NCBI GenBank assembly: GCA_027449865.1
Contig: DAIDKV010000204.1
Coordinates: 1-64,000 of the forward strand
Origin: Planctomycetales bacterium
GTDB taxonomy: Bacteria > Planctomycetota > Planctomycetia > Isosphaerales > Isosphaeraceae
Length of the DNA: 64,000 nucleotides
Direction: 5' to 3'
Below are positions 9,373 through 19,900 of the stretch, in pieces. Under the pieces are notes generated by a model. It searched no databases. It was not told the DNA's origin and worked only from the letters and a program-made list of their open reading frames with translations. Within the stretch, counting starts at the first letter, position 1; each line of letters opens with the position of its first letter. Both the position numbers and the translations under genes were made by a program.

Positions 9373-10215
9373 TTACTTCCCGCCCGCTCGCAGATTCAAC
9401 CCGACGAACTCGCGGACCTGCCGTTCGATCGCGAGTTCGGTGGGAAGTCGCTCCATGGAACTGGCGCCGTAGAATCCGTCGCAGGCCGGGACGCGATCGA
9501 GAATCCACTGCGCGTCGGTCGGATCGGCGATCGGACCGCCATGGCAAAGGACCAGCACGTCGGGCCTTGCCGTCTTTGCCGACTCGGCGATCGCGGCAAC
9601 CTCTCGGGCGCAATCGTCGAGGGTTCGGGCGGTCTTCGCGCCAATGGTCCCCTTGGTCGTGAGCCCCATGTGTGCGACGACCACATCCGCCCCGGCCTCG
9701 GCCAGCCATCGCGATTGATCAGGGTCGAAGGCGTAGGGCGTCGTGAGCAGGTCGAGCCGGTGCGCCGCGGCGATCAGCTCGATCTCGTGCGAGAAGCCCA
9801 TCCCCGTCTCTTCGAGATTGGCCCGGAACATTCCGTCGATCAGCCCGACGGTCGGAAAGTTCTGCACGCCAGCGAACCCCATTTCCTTCAAATCGCGAAG
9901 GAAATAATCGCGGAGCAGAAACGGATCGGAGGCGCACACTCCGGCCAGCACCGGTGTGTGTTTCACGGCGGTGAGGACCTCGCGGGCCATCTCCTTGACG
10001 ATCGCGTTGGCATTTCCGTACGGCATCAAACCCGCCATCGAGCCGCGCCCGGCCATCCGGAACCGGCCCGAGTTGTAGATGACGATCAGGTCGATGCCGC
10101 CGGCCTCCTCGCACTTGGCGCTAATGCCGGTCCCCGCGCCTCCACCGATGATCGGCCGTCCCTCGGCGACCTTCCGCCGCAGTCGTTCCACAATACTCGC
10201 ACGCGATTCGGGCAT
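9373..10215 (-). CDS. TIM-barrel protein of the phosphoenolpyruvate hydrolase-like family
   Basis: A 280-residue TIM-barrel protein of the family annotated phosphoenolpyruvate hydrolase-like (COG5564). It contains [17 protein letters not shown] near the N-terminus and [12 protein letters not shown] toward the C-terminus. In plants and fungi this domain is fused to the C-terminal side of the UPF0261/Tm-1 domain encoded by the gene just upstream, so the two bacterial proteins probably form one complex. ATG at 10215 is chosen because AAGGAG lies 11 bases upstream; a GTG at 10227 would overlap the previous stop by four bases. The reaction is not known. Confidence 0.8.
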   Translation of the reverse strand: MPESRASIVERLRRKVAEGRPIIGGGAGTGISAKCEEAGGIDLIVIYNSGRFRMAGRGSMAGLMPYGNANAIVKEMAREVLTAVKHTPVLAGVCASDPFLLRDYFLRDLKEMGFAGVQNFPTVGLIDGMFRANLEETGMGFSHEIELIAAAHRLDLLTTPYAFDPDQSRWLAEAGADVVVAHMGLTTKGTIGAKTARTLDDCAREVAAIAESAKTARPDVLVLCHGGPIADPTDAQWILDRVPACDGFYGASSMERLPTELAIERQVREFVGLNLRAGGK

Positions 10216-10223
10216 GATCCGGT

Positions 10224-11459
10224 TCACTCCTTGATGGTTCGGGTCGGGGCGAGGTTCAAATAGGCATCGACCAGAGCCCGGGAAAATGCGGGGTCGTTGA
10301 TGTTCATCGGCAGGCGGCGGATGGTTCGGCCGGGCCGGGGCTCGATCGCCAATTCCAGCTCTTCGAAGAGGGCGGCGTCGGCCTCGGGATCGTGGAACGG
10401 CATCCCCGGCGCATCGATTGACGAGACGCCTCCCTCGGGGATCATCACCGTGAACGGGGCCTCGGCGCGGTTGAGCTTACCGGCGATCCATCGGGCGCAT
10501 CGACGGTTCTCGTCGGGAGTGGTCCGCATCAGTGTGACCTGTGCGTTGTGGGCGTGGAGCTTCCGGCCGCGGAAGGTTTCGGGTACCGTCTCGATCGCGC
10601 CGAAGTTGACCATGTCGAGGGCACCCAGACTCACCACATAAGGGATGCGCGCCCGCAGGATCGCGTCGAACCGATCGGGCCCGGCGGGAAGGATGCCGCC
10701 GACGACCTCATCGGCGACCTCGGTAGTGGTGATGTCGAGGACGCCGCCGATCAGCCCGGCCTCGACGAGCTTCTCCATGGCCCGTCCGCCGGTCCCGGTC
10801 GCGTGGAAAACGAGAGCGTCGAACCCGGCGGATTCCAGCGCCTCGCGAACGGCCGAGACACAGGGAGTGGTCACGCCGAACATTGTCATGGCGACGGTCG
10901 GCCGATCGTCGGAAGGCAGCTTGTCCTGGCGGATCATCCCGACGAGTGCGGCGGCGGCGTTGGCGAGGACGCGACGCGAGACGGCGTTGAGCCCCGCGAT
11001 ATCGACGACCGGGTACATCATCACGATATCGCTGGTGCCGACATACGGGGCCACGTTGCCGCTCGCGATCGTGGAGACCATGACCTTCGGCAATCCGATC
11101 GGGAGGGCGCGCATGGCGGGGGTGATGGCGGCGGTGTTCCCGCTCCCTCCGATCCCGATCACGCCGGCGACGCGGCCGGCCTCGTGCTCGCGCCGGAGGA
11201 AGACGGCCAGCGCCTCGCCCATCGCGGTGACCGACTTACCGCGGTCGATGCCCGAAAGCGCCAGGGCCCGGCCCTCGGGCGTCGGGTGACATGCGACGAC
11301 GGCCTTGCGGGGGATGTCGGGGGCGACGGTCGGTGGACCGAGCGTGCCGATGTCGACCGTGACGACCTCGACCCCGGCGGCTCGGACTCGGTCGGCCACG
11401 AAGGCCAGCTCGCGGCCCTTGGTGTCCATCGTGGCGACGGCGTAGGCCCTCGGGGGCAT
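10224..11459 (-). CDS. UPF0261 / Tm-1-like ATP-binding domain protein
   Basis: A 411-residue full-length UPF0261 protein. The N-terminus [20 protein letters not shown] and the glycine-rich [19 protein letters not shown] are characteristic; the second is an ATP-contacting segment in the tomato Tm-1 protein. The function in bacteria is unknown. It is followed 8 bases later by its usual TIM-barrel partner. It is the twelfth gene of the long same-strand run that includes the Pfa and Ole genes, 33 bases after the small ORF, but whether it is co-regulated with them is unclear. Confidence 0.85.
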   Translation of the reverse strand: MPPRAYAVATMDTKGRELAFVADRVRAAGVEVVTVDIGTLGPPTVAPDIPRKAVVACHPTPEGRALALSGIDRGKSVTAMGEALAVFLRREHEAGRVAGVIGIGGSGNTAAITPAMRALPIGLPKVMVSTIASGNVAPYVGTSDIVMMYPVVDIAGLNAVSRRVLANAAAALVGMIRQDKLPSDDRPTVAMTMFGVTTPCVSAVREALESAGFDALVFHATGTGGRAMEKLVEAGLIGGVLDITTTEVADEVVGGILPAGPDRFDAILRARIPYVVSLGALDMVNFGAIETVPETFRGRKLHAHNAQVTLMRTTPDENRRCARWIAGKLNRAEAPFTVMIPEGGVSSIDAPGMPFHDPEADAALFEELELAIEPRPGRTIRRLPMNINDPAFSRALVDAYLNLAPTRTIKE

Positions 11460-11492
11460 GCTTCGGCTCCGTGATTCGTTCGCCTCGCCGGC

Positions 11493-11690
11493 TCAGGGCT
11501 TCGAGGCGGGCTCGGAGGGCTCCTCCGGGATTCGGATCTCCTCGGCCGGAACCCAGACGACTTTCCCGTCGCGCCAGACGACGATTGGATTACCGAGGCG
11601 CTTGTGGCGTTCCAGGATTTTCCTCAGGCCCCTTCGCTGGGCCCTCTGGATCTCGGAGCCATCGAGCATGAGGGCGGTGACGTCCTTCAC
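11493..11690 (-). CDS. Small protein paired with the zeta-toxin-like kinase
   Basis: A 65-residue protein that starts at GTG in a four-base overlap (GTGA) with the end of the zeta-toxin-like gene, so the two are translationally coupled. It has a basic helical first half and the strand-like segment NPIVVWRDGKVVWVPAEEI, with an acidic, Pro-rich end. Its position and size are those of the antidote in a toxin-antitoxin pair, but I recognise no antitoxin family; it could equally be an unrelated small protein that travels with this kinase. Confidence 0.65.
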   Translation of the reverse strand: MKDVTALMLDGSEIQRAQRRGLRKILERHKRLGNPIVVWRDGKVVWVPAEEIRIPEEPSEPASKP

Positions 11691-12292
11691 AAATTCTGAC
11701 CTCCACTCGCGTAGACCGCGACCACACGATCCCAGGTCGCTACATCCTCGACCCGGGACACGGCATCCCCGGAGCCGGCTGCGATTAACCTGAGACCATC
11801 CTCGGAAGTATTATCCCAGAATTCCCATGTCGTGGCCATCGAACGATAGAGCATGAAGAAGTTGCGTAATCCCGCATGGTAGCGGCGGCGTATCGTCTCC
11901 TCCGGGACGGAGTGCCCGCCCTCAGAAACCCTGGCCGCCACCCGAGCAACAGCCATCTCGGCATCCGGAAGCCAGAGGAAAACCAGGTGGAATTGATAAC
12001 CGGTAGAAATCAGTTCGCCGATCCAGGGAGCAAAAGAGCGGCTGGCAAGGGTAGTCTCGAATGCGAAACGATGTCGCTGGGAAGCGAGCTGGCGAAGACG
12101 CGCGAGCATGATCCGACCGGCGGTTATCGCGACGCGCTCCGGCTCGAAAACCGAAAGGCCTCGCGCGATGATGTCCGCGTTCACGAATTCTTCCACTCCC
12201 ATCGCCTCACGTAGGATCGATGGCGAGGAAGAGGTCTTTCCCGCCCCGTTCGGCCCGGCGAGCACGACCACGATCGGCGATGGGGCCTCCAT
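11687..12292 (-). CDS. Zeta-toxin-like P-loop kinase
   Basis: A 201-residue P-loop NTPase of the zeta toxin / COG4185 group. Walker A is LAGPNGAGKT (11-20). NADIIARGLS (about 39-48) and the segment RFAFETTLASRSF match the family, in which ATP is used to phosphorylate UDP-N-acetylglucosamine or a related sugar nucleotide and so block peptidoglycan synthesis. For this chromosomal subgroup toxicity is not proven. Its start is only 3 bases after the oleD stop, so it is probably transcribed with the olefin genes. The next gene overlaps it by 4 bases and may be its antidote. Confidence 0.8.
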   Translation of the reverse strand: MEAPSPIVVVLAGPNGAGKTSSSPSILREAMGVEEFVNADIIARGLSVFEPERVAITAGRIMLARLRQLASQRHRFAFETTLASRSFAPWIGELISTGYQFHLVFLWLPDAEMAVARVAARVSEGGHSVPEETIRRRYHAGLRNFFMLYRSMATTWEFWDNTSEDGLRLIAAGSGDAVSRVEDVATWDRVVAVYASGGQNL

Positions 12293-12295
12293 TTT

Positions 12296-13306
12296 TCAGT
12301 CTCCCTCGCGATGGAGCCAGTCTTCGAGCCGTCGAAGTCCCTCGGCGATCGAGACGCGCGGTTCGTAGCCAAAATCGCGGCGGGCGGCGTCGATCCGGAA
12401 CCAGTGGGTGGTCGAAAGCTGCCGGGCGAGGAAGCGGGTCATCGGCGGCTCGTCGGCTCGGCCCGAGAGTCGATAGGCCGCCTCCAGCACGCCCGCCCCG
12501 ACCAGGGCCAGCGGCCGGGAGATCGTCCGATCGACCGGATCCATGTGGGCGACATTCAGGAGCGCGTTGATCATTTCCCAGACGGCGATCGTTTCGCCCT
12601 GAGTGATGAAGTAAGCCCGGCCGGCCGAGGGTGCGCCCGGAGCGAGGCTCTCGGCGGCCAGTACGTGGCCCTCGGCGGCGTTGTCAATGTAGACCGGATC
12701 GATCAGGGCGTTCGTCCCTCCGATTCGACGAAGTTGACCCGCTCTCGCCCTCGCGATGATTCTCGGGAGCAGGTTGTTGTCGCCGGGGCCCCAGATCAGG
12801 TGCGGACGAAGCGAGATCGTCGCGAGGCCCGGCGCGTTCGCTTTCAGAACCATGTCCTCGGCGATCGCCTTGGTCTGGGGATAGGCGGCGTCGAACCGGT
12901 CCGGATAGGGCGCCGACTCATCGGCTCCGGCGAGGTCCATCCCGTTGAAGACGACGCTCGGAGAACTCGTGTAGATCAGCCGGGGGACCCCAGCGGCGCG
13001 GCAGGCGTCGAGAACGTGCCGTGTTCCCTCGACATTGGCCCGATGATACTCACGCTCAGGCCCCCAGAGTCCGGCCTTCGCCGCGATATGGAAGACAGTT
13101 TCGCATCCTTCGACCGCCCGGACGACGGCGCTCGCATCCGCGACATCCCCCTGATGCTGCTCAACCTCCAGTTCGTCGAGGTGGGGATGCCGCGATCGGG
13201 AAAGGCTCCGCACGGTAAGCCCTCTCGCGCGCAAGAGCCGGATCACTCCCGTCCCGAGGAACCCACCCCCTCCGGTCACCAGCACACGTCCCAGGTCGCC
13301 GCTCAT
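12296..13306 (-). CDS. oleD: OleD: NAD(P)H-dependent 2-alkyl-3-ketoalkanoic acid reductase
   Basis: A 336-residue extended short-chain dehydrogenase. The dinucleotide site is VLVTGGGGFLG (8-18), and the catalytic residues are Tyr142 and Lys146 in AYPQTKAIAED with a serine in YTSSPSVVF. In olefin biosynthesis OleD reduces the beta-keto acid formed by OleA to the beta-hydroxy acid, in the cytoplasm and probably in a complex with OleB and OleC. The identity rests mainly on context: it is the last gene of an oleA-oleB-oleC-oleD set and overlaps oleC by four bases (ATGA). On sequence alone 3-beta-hydroxysteroid dehydrogenase/isomerase-like enzymes would be close relatives. Confidence 0.88.
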   Translation of the reverse strand: MSGDLGRVLVTGGGGFLGTGVIRLLRARGLTVRSLSRSRHPHLDELEVEQHQGDVADASAVVRAVEGCETVFHIAAKAGLWGPEREYHRANVEGTRHVLDACRAAGVPRLIYTSSPSVVFNGMDLAGADESAPYPDRFDAAYPQTKAIAEDMVLKANAPGLATISLRPHLIWGPGDNNLLPRIIARARAGQLRRIGGTNALIDPVYIDNAAEGHVLAAESLAPGAPSAGRAYFITQGETIAVWEMINALLNVAHMDPVDRTISRPLALVGAGVLEAAYRLSGRADEPPMTRFLARQLSTTHWFRIDAARRDFGYEPRVSIAEGLRRLEDWLHREGD

Positions 13307-14982
13307 GCCAGTCTCCGGGCCGCCCAGGCGGCAAGCTTCTCTCGGAAAATCTTCGAATTGTGCCGGATATCCACCGGGAATGACGGGTGGAACAGAACCG
13401 TCTGAATCCGCCTCGTCTGTGGGAACCCGCCCGCTCGGTCCAGCAGCTCGGCCCGGAGCCGGTCCCGCCGGGGCCTCGCGAACCGATGGACCGGCTCAAC
13501 ACAGATCACCGGCTCGATCCGGCTCCCCCGTTCCACGCCGACCAGCGCCGATCGATAAACGTCCGGATGTGTGTTGAAGATCGATTCACAGGGGATCGTG
13601 AACAGAACCTCATCCTCAAGAACGACTCGATGCGACTTCCGCCCGCAGAACCAGATTCGCCCCCGGGCGTCGAGGTAGCCAACATCGCCCATCCGGTGGT
13701 AAAAGATCCCGCGCGCCGGGTCGAGAATCTTGGCGAGCCTCGTGGCCTCGGGCCTTTGAAAATATTCTCGAGTGACCACAGAACCCGAGACCACGATCTC
13801 ACCGATGGTTCCGTCGGAGACGAGCAGGTCATCCGACCACTCGGGGATCGGCTCGTCATCGATTCGGATCATACGGACCTCGATCCCTGGCACCGGCCGC
13901 CCGACGCAGACGCCACGGCCCTGATCGGTGGCGTGCCGGGTCTCGCCGAGGATTTCGTCGCTCCCGATTGATGCGACCGGCAGCGCTTCGGTGGCGCCGT
14001 AGACCGTGTGAACCTGGGCCGGCGAGACGAGCCGGCGGGCCATTCGCTCGATCGTCCGCGCCGGAACCGGCGCGCCGGCTGAGACGACCCGTTTGAGGGT
14101 CGGAAGCTTCGTCAGACTGGCATCATCTCCGCGGACGAGCTGATGGAGCAGGGCCGGCGATCCGAAGAGGTTGGTCGCTCCGTGCCGTTGGATCGCACCG
14201 ACGATCTTCGAGGGCCGAGCGCGGGCCGGTCGCGTGGGGTTCATCTCCGGGACGATCGATGTCATCCCGAGCGCTGGCGCGAAGAGGGCGAACAGCGGGA
14301 AGGTGCAGAGATCGACCTCGCCCGGCTCGATCGCGAACAGCTCGCGGAGCGTTGCGACCTGAGCCTTGAGGATTTCCTGGGTGTACACGGCTCCCTTGGG
14401 CGGTCCGGTGCTCCCGCTGGTGAAGAGGATGGCCGCGGGTGCGTCGGGCGGGAGCGGATCAGCGGGCAGGGGGGTCTGTCCGAGTCGACGGCTGCCGTAT
14501 CGGATCAGCCCGGCAAGTGAGATCGCTCCGGGGACGACAAAGACCCTTCGCGGGGCCACCACGATCCGGCGACGGATTGTCGACTGTCCCCATCCGAAGA
14601 CGTGTCCGGCCAGGATCGCCTTCGGAATACCGATAAATACCTCGGGTTCGGCCTCTCGGGCGCACTGGCCGAGGTACTTCCGGCCAATCCCCGGATCGAT
14701 CAGGACTGGGACAACTCCCGCCTTCAGCACGGCGAAGACGAGCTGGAACAGGTCGGGGCCGGGTGGGACCATCATCAGCGCCCGGGTTCCGGGTGTGATC
14801 CCCATTGCGCGCAGGCCAATGGCGATCGCATTGCTGGTCGCGTCGAGGCGGCCGAAGCCGATCGCGGTCTGGCGAGAGCGACTTGCACGCAGCACGGCCG
14901 GCGCCTCGGGATCCCGCCGCGCCCGATCGGCGAGAAGGGCCGCGATGTTCGGCGAGTCGGGCCGGGCCGTTGAGACGCTCAT
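13303..14982 (-). CDS. oleC: OleC: beta-lactone synthetase of the AMP-ligase superfamily
   Basis: A 559-residue ANL-superfamily enzyme. The ATP-binding loop is LFTSGSTGPPKG (186-197); VYGATEALPVASI and the C-terminal NSKIFREKLAAWA, with the conserved lysine, are as in OleC. OleC uses ATP to activate the 2-alkyl-3-hydroxy acid and closes it to a beta-lactone; it does not make an acyl-CoA. It overlaps oleB by four bases upstream and oleD by four bases downstream (ATGA both times), so stoichiometric synthesis with its complex partners is likely. A plain fatty acyl-CoA ligase is the alternative but does not fit the neighbourhood. Confidence 0.9.
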   Translation of the reverse strand: MSVSTARPDSPNIAALLADRARRDPEAPAVLRASRSRQTAIGFGRLDATSNAIAIGLRAMGITPGTRALMMVPPGPDLFQLVFAVLKAGVVPVLIDPGIGRKYLGQCAREAEPEVFIGIPKAILAGHVFGWGQSTIRRRIVVAPRRVFVVPGAISLAGLIRYGSRRLGQTPLPADPLPPDAPAAILFTSGSTGPPKGAVYTQEILKAQVATLRELFAIEPGEVDLCTFPLFALFAPALGMTSIVPEMNPTRPARARPSKIVGAIQRHGATNLFGSPALLHQLVRGDDASLTKLPTLKRVVSAGAPVPARTIERMARRLVSPAQVHTVYGATEALPVASIGSDEILGETRHATDQGRGVCVGRPVPGIEVRMIRIDDEPIPEWSDDLLVSDGTIGEIVVSGSVVTREYFQRPEATRLAKILDPARGIFYHRMGDVGYLDARGRIWFCGRKSHRVVLEDEVLFTIPCESIFNTHPDVYRSALVGVERGSRIEPVICVEPVHRFARPRRDRLRAELLDRAGGFPQTRRIQTVLFHPSFPVDIRHNSKIFREKLAAWAARRLA

Positions 14983-15890
14983 CGAACAACCTCCCGGGCG
15001 AGGGGATGGGCCGCGAGGAACCGTTGCACGAGTCCGTTGACCGCCTCGCGTTCGTCTTCAAGGAGCAGATGCCCGGCTCGGTTGAATCGGTGGACCTCCG
15101 CCTCCGGGAACCGCCGGACCCATTCGTCGAGGATTGGCTCGTCGAAGACGAAATCCCGCATTCCCCAGGCGATCATCATCGGGACCGATCGCAGGAGATG
15201 CAGCCGATCCTGCACCTCGGTGATGACCGCGTAGCTCCGATCACCGGGTCGGAGCGGGATGTCCTGGACGAATCGGTGAATGGCGATACGGTGTTCCCAC
15301 GAATCATAGGGTGCCGCGTAGGCGTCGCGAAGCTCTCGGGACATCGGCCGGGTCTTGCAACCGATCCATCCGGTCCCGCGGACAAACAGGTTTGCCCCAC
15401 GCGCCAGCCAGGCACCGGCGGGTGAGTCACGGAAGAGGGCTAGGGCCGTTGGGAACGACTTTCCCGCCGGTTTGTGAAACGCCGCGGTGTTCGTGACAAC
15501 CAGTCGGGCGATCCTCTCCGGATGCCGGGCGGCGAACGTCATTCCGATGATCCCGCCCCAGTCGTGCAGGACGAGTGTCAAATCGCGGTCGAGCCTCAGG
15601 TGATCGAGCAGGGCTTCCAGGTCGTCCACGCGTCGCGTGAGCGTGTAATCGTATCGCGAATCGTCGGGCTTCTGAGAGAGCCCGCAGCCAATGTGGTCGG
15701 GCGCGATCACTCGATACGTGCCACGCAAATCTTCGATCAAATGGCGATAAAAGAACGACCATGTTGGGTTGCCGTGAAGCATCACGACCGGGTCGCCGTC
15801 GCCCTCGTCAACGTAATGCAGTCGTATCCCGCCCCGATCGAGGTCATACCCGGGGTGATCCGCCACGAACTGTTCGAGGACGCGATTCAT
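14979..15890 (-). CDS. oleB: OleB: beta-lactone decarboxylase (alpha/beta hydrolase, haloalkane dehalogenase-like)
   Basis: A 303-residue alpha/beta hydrolase close to haloalkane dehalogenases. It has the oxyanion segment HGNPTWSF (39-46), the nucleophile Asp110 in LHDWGG, and His274 in RAGHLLLEDE. OleB removes CO2 from the beta-lactone made by OleC, leaving a cis internal olefin. ATG at 15890 is used, four bases after the oleA stop; an in-frame start 21 bases upstream would overlap oleA more and lacks support. It is a separate protein here, not fused to OleC as in some actinobacteria. Halide removal would be the alternative activity, made unlikely by the oleABCD order. Confidence 0.9.
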   Translation of the reverse strand: MNRVLEQFVADHPGYDLDRGGIRLHYVDEGDGDPVVMLHGNPTWSFFYRHLIEDLRGTYRVIAPDHIGCGLSQKPDDSRYDYTLTRRVDDLEALLDHLRLDRDLTLVLHDWGGIIGMTFAARHPERIARLVVTNTAAFHKPAGKSFPTALALFRDSPAGAWLARGANLFVRGTGWIGCKTRPMSRELRDAYAAPYDSWEHRIAIHRFVQDIPLRPGDRSYAVITEVQDRLHLLRSVPMMIAWGMRDFVFDEPILDEWVRRFPEAEVHRFNRAGHLLLEDEREAVNGLVQRFLAAHPLAREVVR

Positions 15891-15894
15891 TGGC

Positions 15895-16941
15895 TCACCA
15901 CTCCAGCCCAAGCATCATGCAGTTCAGCCCGCTACCGATCCCGAGAAAGGCGACACGGTCGCCGTCGCGGAGGAAGCCGCGATCCTCCGCAAGGCCGGCG
16001 GTCATCGGCAGCGAGACGGTCCCCATGTTGCCGAGGTAGGGGAACGTCGGAAAATCGATCTCCTCCGCGAGGCCAAGCCGCTTCAAAATCGTCTCGCGAT
16101 GCGAGGCCCCGACCTGGTGGCAGATCGCCCGATCGATCGAGTCGGCCGACCATCCGAGCTCACGGAGGAAGGCGTGCCAGGTTTCCGTCCCCAGTTTGAC
16201 ACCATTCGACTGGACGGCCGCGGCGTCGGTTGCCGTGAACTGGCGATACTGGCCATTCGACCCATCCCGCTCGATCCCCCACCGGCAGAGGTCGTGGAAT
16301 TGTGGAGCCGTTCGCCAGACACCGCCGACAAGCTTTCGCCCACGGGGGCCGGCGAAAGAACCGTCCGTCAGCAGGACGGCCGCGGCGCCTGAGCCGCCGG
16401 TCAGCGTCGCGAGTGATTCCTTGAGAAAACTCATCGTCGGTTTTTCTAGAAGTTGCGCGATCACTATTTCGTTGATCTCGCGCGAGGCCTCGCAGGCGAC
16501 GACCAGCCCCGCTCGGGCCTGGCCGACCTCGATCCGGTTGGCGAGATCAACCATCCCGTTGAGCACGCCCAGGCAGGCGTTGCCGACATCGTGAACCGCG
16601 GCCTCGGGACCAACCCCCAGCTCGGCGGCGACCCGGCAGGCGGTCGCTGGCTCGAAGTGCTCTCGGCAGACGGCGCCGTAGATCACCGCATCGAGCTGAT
16701 CGCCCTGAATCCCGGCCACGTTCAGCGCCCGACGTCCTGCCGCGATCGCGCCGTCGGAGAGCCGGAAGCCCGGCTCCCACCACCGGCGCTCGCCAATCCC
16801 GGTGAGGGCTTCGAGTTGCCCCTCGGAGAGATGGAGCGCTGCGTAAACGGGCGACAGCCGACGCTCCAGCTCGGCCGACGTCACGACGACTGGTGCGATC
16901 TCGTAACCGATGGCCTGAAGGTAGACCTTGCTGTATTTCAT
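15895..16941 (-). CDS. oleA: OleA: head-to-head acyl condensing enzyme (thiolase superfamily)
   Basis: A 348-residue FabH-like thiolase-fold protein. The triad Cys123 (DVGNACLGVLNG), His275 (ICHQVGASH) and Asn305 (LGNMGTVSLP) is complete, and Glu97 in REHFEPATA matches the extra catalytic base specific to OleA, which deprotonates the second acyl chain. OleA joins two activated acyl chains with loss of the thiol carriers to a 2-alkyl-3-keto acid. The start is ATG at 16941, overlapping the end of the PfaC-like gene by four bases (ATGA), so synthesis is coupled to the PUFA synthase. Here the acyl donor is probably the polyunsaturated chain from that synthase; acyl-CoA or acyl-ACP supply is not distinguishable. 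Confidence 0.92.
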   Translation of the reverse strand: MKYSKVYLQAIGYEIAPVVVTSAELERRLSPVYAALHLSEGQLEALTGIGERRWWEPGFRLSDGAIAAGRRALNVAGIQGDQLDAVIYGAVCREHFEPATACRVAAELGVGPEAAVHDVGNACLGVLNGMVDLANRIEVGQARAGLVVACEASREINEIVIAQLLEKPTMSFLKESLATLTGGSGAAAVLLTDGSFAGPRGRKLVGGVWRTAPQFHDLCRWGIERDGSNGQYRQFTATDAAAVQSNGVKLGTETWHAFLRELGWSADSIDRAICHQVGASHRETILKRLGLAEEIDFPTFPYLGNMGTVSLPMTAGLAEDRGFLRDGDRVAFLGIGSGLNCMMLGLEW

Positions 16942-19900
16942 GGGCGAACTCGTGAACGTGCTCCCCAGACCTGTTCGAGGGCCGCGCGGTTCGTCCCCGA
17001 TAACTGAAGTCCCAGGTCGCTGACTGAGACGATTGGCTTGCCATCGGCGATGATCAGGGCGTCGGCGATCGCGTACGGCTCGGGGCGATACCCGCGCTCC
17101 TTGATCGTGATCTCGCAGGCGACCGTCCGGGTCGACTCGGTGATCTGTCCCCGGCATTTCAGCCGGTTGGCGACTCCCGGCACCGGCTCGAAGGCGACCG
17201 CATCACGCGCGCCGACCCATCCCTGCCGCATGAGGAGAGTTCGCATCGCGTGCAGGCAGCATTCGTACATCAAGGTTCCCGGCATCACGCGATCGTCGAT
17301 GAAGTGGCAGACCATGTACCAGTCACCGGGCCGCACATCGGCCTCGGCGCGGATGAATCCCAGCCCGGCCGGTCCGCCCGCCGGCTCCAGTCGCGGAACC
17401 CGACGAAGCATCGCCATCAGGCCGCCCGGAAGACCAACAGGATCCGCGATCGAGAGCCTCTCAAAAGGTGCTCCGAACGCCGAGGCGAGGTCGCCCCGCC
17501 GGATCGCGTCGACACCCGCCTCGTCGAGGCGGGTTGGCGCGGTCGGAACCAGATCAATCTCGCGATTGACCGCGACCTGCTCGCGCCGCCTCGCCTCGAG
17601 CCTTGAGGGGGCGACTCCCTTGCCGGCCGCGAGCTCCTCCTCGGTGAAGAAGCCGGCGCATCCGTCTCGCATGGTGATCAAAGGCTCGCCGCCGACGGTC
17701 GCGTCGTACTCGAACCGGAAGAGGACGGTTGTCCCTTGTCGGAAGAACTGCGTGATTCGGATGTCGTACCGCATCGTCTGGCCGACGACCGGCAGGCTGC
17801 GATGGAAGGTTACGTTGGCGTCGAGCAGGCGATACAGCGACCGTCCCCGCGTGACGAAATCGACACCGAGGTAGCCGCTGAGGACCAGGTCGGCCTGGCC
17901 GGCCTCCATCGCGACGCAGGGCGCCACGCGGTTGCCGTCGAGATACCAGGCCCCGGGGCGGATGTCGTGCTCGGTGACAATCCGTCCGCTCGACATCGAC
18001 CGAGGTTCGCCCTCAATCGTCACGATCCGGTCGACGAACATCAGCGGCTCATCCGGGAGCCGGACCCGGGTCGGGAGGCGGTCGACCTCCTCGAACTCGG
18101 GCCCGAATACGGAGGCCACCGAGCCAACGGCCAGTTCCAGGCATTGCTTCCGATCGAAGAGGGCTGGCTCGGGCGGGTCGTGAGCCTCCTCCTCGCCGTT
18201 GGCCTCGGGAGCCCGATCGCTGGCCTCGACCGGCCCCGATCGTTCGAGGCGAAGGGCCAGGTATCGGGCCATCAGGTCGGCCGCGCCCTGTGAGACGCGC
18301 AGGTACGCGTGATGGGCCTCGGCGCGGGCCCGATCGGCGTCGAGCATCGCGGCCGCGATCGGTCTGAGGTCAGGTCGCACGGCGGTCTTCATGGCGGGCT
18401 CGAAATCCTCTTGCATCGGGGCCGTTCGAGGGGGAAGCGGGTGGATTCGGAACTCGGGCGGACCGACCTCGACCCGGATCGTCGGGCCTGATTTCGTTTC
18501 AACGGATGCTCGCCGTTCCTCGCCATGAATCCGGTCGAGATCAACCGGCACTCGATACGCGAGGCAGGCGGCGACGACGTCAAGTATTCCAGCGAACGCA
18601 TCGCGATCGGGCCGACAGGCCGAGACCGCGAGGTGCGGACGATCGCCGAGAATCCGGCCGATGAGTCTCGTACACGAACCGCCCGGACCCACCTCGATGA
18701 AAAGGCCGACGCCGTCGGCATGGGCCGATTCAATCGTCCGGGGGAAGTCAATGGTGCCCGCCGCCTGAGCCGCGATCGCCCGAGCCGCCGATCGACGGTC
18801 GACCACGTATCGCGACCCCGTGACGCCGCTGTAGAAGCTAATACGAGGCGGTGCGGAGGTTTCGATCTCGTGCATCGCCTCGTACTCGGATTCCACCAGA
18901 CCTCCGATCGGGCAATGCACTGTGCTGACCGTCGGGAGTTCGATCCAGCCGCACTTCAATCGGCCGACGATCTTCAAGACGGCCGCTCGCTCGCCGCCGA
19001 TCACCGTCTCATCGGGCGCGTTGCGGATCAGAATGTAAACGCGAGATTCTTTGGCCGCTTCGATCGCCGCGCGGATCTCACGGTCCGAGCGTGAGACGAT
19101 CCCGGCGACCCAGTCGACCGGCCGATCGGGAGGGATCTTCCAGGTCCGACGTGCCGCGTCGAATCGCCCCGAAAGCTCGGTGGCGAAGAGCGGCGACGAT
19201 TGTAACCGCCTTGCCAGTTCGTCGCGATCGGTCCACGCCCTCAACGAGACCAGCGCGGCCGATTCGCCCATACTGTAGCCGATCGCCGCATCGGGCCGGA
19301 TGCCGAGGTTCCACAAGACGTCGGTGACGAGGCTTCCCACGGCCACCTGCCCGAGCACCGGCGCCCGGTGGTCGTCGAACCGATCCGGGAGCCGGCCACT
19401 CCACCAGAGTTCAGGGGCGAGCTGATTTCGGAGCGATCCACTTTCGGTGTCCTGGCGGTCGAGAACCTCGGGCCAGAGCAGGCCCAGCTCACGCCCCATC
19501 CCCTCGAAATAGTTGCCCAGCCCCGGGTACACGAATGCCACCCCGCGCGGTCCGATCGGATCGAACGACGATCGACGCACCTGCATCAGTCGATTCTTCA
19601 ACTCCTCAATATCGCCAGCGACGATCGCCGTTCCCAGCCGCGCCCGGGGCTCGGCGGGATGACGGCGCCACCAGCTTCGGGCCAGTTCATCGATCGGATC
19701 CCTGGGGTTTTCCTGCAAAAACTCCCGGCATTCGTCGATTCGAGCAAGCATGGCCTGGGGATCATCTGCCTCGATCGCGAACAGGCCGAACCTTCGAGGC
19801 GTGGTCGTGAGCCTGGGTGTCGGCGACGGTCCCTCCTCCAGATCGACACGCCCGGATGTCCCACCCAGGCCAGGAGTTTCGACCCTAACCTGGCGGGGCC

